From the NCBI RefSeq assembly GCF_019237635.1, contig NZ_JAFAGS010000123.1, positions 1 through 41,410 on the forward strand: a DNA stretch of 41,410 nucleotides, given 5' to 3'. The translations under genes were made by a program, and so were the position numbers. Source of the DNA: Pluralibacter sp. (GTDB taxonomy: Bacteria; Pseudomonadota; Gammaproteobacteria; Enterobacterales; Enterobacteriaceae). Shown here one piece after another: positions 39,574 to 41,410 of this stretch; position 1 is the first letter of the stretch, and every line of letters begins with the position of its first letter. The notes beneath the pieces are model-generated. The model did not search any database. It saw nothing but the letters and a program-made list of their open reading frames with translations, and was not told the origin of the DNA.

Positions 39574-40743
39574 ATGAATATTAAGCAATGTCTGTCAGGA
39601 AAAGATTTATCCAGGAAAATCCGCCGGGCCAGAACGTCATTACATCAATGGAAGAAGATCGGTATCCAGCGCCATCTGTGGAAAATTATGATCGCCGCGC
39701 CGATGTGTTTACTCATCATCTACCTGGTCATTTTCAGCCAGCCGCGTTTTGTCAGCGAGTCAAAGGTTGCGGTAAAGCGCCCTAACGATCTTGATACTTC
39801 CAGCCTGAATGTCGGCCTGCTGCTTGGCGCTTCCAACCCATCATCTGCGGAAGACTCCCTGTACCTGAAAGAGTACATGAACTCGCCAGACATGCTGCAG
39901 ACGCTGGATAAACAGCTCGATTTTCATCAGGCCTTTGGTCAAAGCGGCTGGGATTTTCTGTTTCATCTGCCGGTGGACATCAGCGCAGAGCGGTATCTCG
40001 AGTACTACCGGGCGCGGCTGGCCGTCGATTATGACGAAAAAACGGGCCTGTTAACCATCCAGACACAGGGTTTTACCCCCGAGTTTGCCCGGCGGTTCAA
40101 CCAGACGATACTGAAGGAGTCAGAGCGCTTCATTAACGAGTTGTCTCATAAAATCTCACGTGAGCAGATGCAGTTTGCCGAAGACGAGTTACAGCAAGCC
40201 AAAGAACGCCTGAGCCTCAGCAAAAACAGATTATTGTCGTACCAGAACAATAACAATGTGCTTGACCCCGCGGCATCCGCCGAGGCTGCCACAACGCTCG
40301 TCAATACGCTAATCGGCAAAAAAATTGAAATGGAGGCGGATTTACGCAACCTGCTGACCTATTTACGTGAAGATGCGCCCCAGGTCGTGAGTACCAAAAA
40401 CGCCATCAAATCACTGCAGGCGCAAATCGACGTCGAGCAAAGTAAAATTACCGCGCCTGACGGAAAAAAACTCAACAGTATGGCGGCTGATTTTGAAGAC
40501 CTGAAATCAACCGTCACATTTGATACCGATCTCTACTCACTGGCCCTCCAGGCTATTGAAAAGACACGCATGGAAAGTGCGCGAAAATTAAAAACTCTGT
40601 CCGTGATCAGCTCCCCACAATTGCCGCAAGAATCCAAGTATCCGGATATTCCGTATCTCTTAGCAAGCTGGTTATTGGTGTGTTGTTTACTGTTTGGCAC
40701 GGTCAAATTATTGATCACCATCATTGAAGATCATAAAGACTAA
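39574..40743 (+). CDS. kpsE: Capsule polysaccharide export inner-membrane protein KpsE
   Basis: KpsE is a polysaccharide co-polymerase-type inner-membrane protein that links the KpsMT exporter to outer-membrane KpsD in group 2 capsule export. The 389-residue product has transmembrane segments near residues 40-56 (IAAPMCLLIIYLVIFSQP) and 362-382 (LLASWLLVCCLLFGTVKLL). These flank a large periplasmic, partly coiled-coil domain (about 190-330). Strings such as VGLLLGASNPSSAEDSLYLK, LLTYLREDAPQVVS and VISSPQLPQESKYP match E. coli K1/K5 KpsE as I recall it. The start has a weak ribosome site. In E. coli kpsF precedes kpsE; here it does not. Confidence 0.93.
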   Translation: MNIKQCLSGKDLSRKIRRARTSLHQWKKIGIQRHLWKIMIAAPMCLLIIYLVIFSQPRFVSESKVAVKRPNDLDTSSLNVGLLLGASNPSSAEDSLYLKEYMNSPDMLQTLDKQLDFHQAFGQSGWDFLFHLPVDISAERYLEYYRARLAVDYDEKTGLLTIQTQGFTPEFARRFNQTILKESERFINELSHKISREQMQFAEDELQQAKERLSLSKNRLLSYQNNNNVLDPAASAEAATTLVNTLIGKKIEMEADLRNLLTYLREDAPQVVSTKNAIKSLQAQIDVEQSKITAPDGKKLNSMAADFEDLKSTVTFDTDLYSLALQAIEKTRMESARKLKTLSVISSPQLPQESKYPDIPYLLASWLLVCCLLFGTVKLLITIIEDHKD

Positions 40744-40774
40744 TGACCTACCAATATTATTAACAGAGCCTATT

Positions 40775-41410
40775 ATGAAATTAGTTAAATCGATACTTAT
40801 CCTGACGATTTTACACTCCAGTCAAGGTATGGCGGTCGGAATTACCGCTGATCCGCAATTAACTGGCGCAGCCGACTTACCCGCTATCCTTGCCGCGAAA
40901 GCGGAAACAATAGATAGCAACGGCTTTGATAATACTCCCCCACCACAACCGGAACCCGTCTTAAGCCGCATGTTCGGCGCTCAGCTGTTTACCGGGGCAA
41001 CGGCAGATAGTGGCGCAGGGATCGGTTTTAACCCCAATTACGTCATCGGGCTTGGCGATACGATTCAGATACGGCTCTGGGGTGCATTCAACTTTGACGG
41101 TGCCTTACCCGTTGACCCTAAAGGCAACATTTTTGTCCCTAACGTCGGCCCGCTGAAGGTGAACGGCGTGACCAACGGCCAGTTGAACAGCCTGGTCACC
41201 GCGAAGGTCAAAGAGGTCTATCAGTCGAACGTGAATGTTTACGCCTCGCTATTGCAGGCCCAGCCGGTAAAAGTTTTCGTGACCGGCTATGTGAGAAATC
41301 CCGGGCTTTACGGCGGCGTTGCCTCTGATTCCCTGCTTTCCTATCTGAGTAAAGCAGGCGGCGTCGACAGCGAGCGCGGCAGCTATGTCGACATTACCGT
41401 CAAACGCGGT
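40775..41410 (+). CDS. kpsD: Polysaccharide export protein KpsD, N-terminal part (cut by window edge)
   Basis: A 212-codon open part begins MKLVKSILILTILHSSQGMA, a signal peptide, 31 bases after kpsE. GFDNTPPP and SRMFGAQLF follow. The Poly_export (Wza-like) region is next: GLGDTIQIRLWGAF, DPKGNIFVPNVGP, and SLBB-type YVRNPGLYGGVASDSLLSYL. KpsD is the outer-membrane/periplasmic export channel component for group 2 capsules. The family length is about 558 residues, so roughly 345 lie beyond the window. The frame is open to the last base. Confidence 0.93.
   Translation, partial: MKLVKSILILTILHSSQGMAVGITADPQLTGAADLPAILAAKAETIDSNGFDNTPPPQPEPVLSRMFGAQLFTGATADSGAGIGFNPNYVIGLGDTIQIRLWGAFNFDGALPVDPKGNIFVPNVGPLKVNGVTNGQLNSLVTAKVKEVYQSNVNVYASLLQAQPVKVFVTGYVRNPGLYGGVASDSLLSYLSKAGGVDSERGSYVDITVKRG

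Overview
The window is chromosomal DNA of a gammaproteobacterium of the family Enterobacteriaceae. Nearly every protein is close to full-length identical in layout to its Escherichia coli counterpart. Gene order follows the E. coli K-12 segment that spans the numbering origin, but is written in reverse: carB-carA-dapB-rihC-ispH-fkpB-lspA-ileS-ribF, rpsT, nhaR-nhaA, dnaJ-dnaK, satP, mog, talB, yaaJ, yaaA, yaaX, thrC-thrB-thrA-thrL, yjtD, arcA, creA, rob, gpmB, yjjX, trpR, slt, ettA. After ettA comes the start of a group 2-type capsule export cluster (kpsE, kpsD). A kpsED block directly beside ettA points, from memory, to Cronobacter or a close relative. That genus call is an inference.

Region by region. 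1-2.7 kb: carbamoyl-phosphate synthase (carAB) with its P1 promoter, a RutR operator and ArgR-like boxes, then dapB. 2.8-5.06 kb: the main accessory locus. A LacI-family regulator lies next to a CRP site and several TTAATCGATTAA operators. It is flanked by three broken sugar-phosphate-isomerase-like genes: two convergent genes truncated at one shared junction, and a cupin glucose-6-phosphate isomerase gene with a frameshift. 5.06-11.8 kb: rihC, then the ribF-ileS-lspA-fkpB-ispH housekeeping operon (FAD synthesis, isoleucyl-tRNA charging, lipoprotein processing, isoprenoid synthesis). 12.1-18 kb: rpsT, the sodium/proton antiporter pair nhaAR, and the dnaKJ chaperone operon with a heat-shock promoter.

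18.2-24.8 kb: satP, an MFS transporter of the metabolite:proton symporter type at the place where K-12 carries other genes, mog, talB, yaaJ, yaaA and the His-rich yaaX. 24.9-29.9 kb: the threonine operon with its leader peptide and attenuator. 30-35.3 kb: yjtD, the small ORF yjjY inside the long arcA leader, arcA, creA without creBCD, rob, gpmB, yjjX and trpR with its own trp operator. 35.3-39.1 kb: slt and ettA, divergent. 39.2-41.4 kb: an AT-rich leader, then kpsE and the start of kpsD, which runs off the window.

Most of the window is conserved core genome. The least ordinary stretch is the decaying LacI/isomerase locus at 2.8-5.0 kb. I see no phage, insertion sequence, CRISPR array, tRNA or rRNA. 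I found no clear evidence of a wholly new system.
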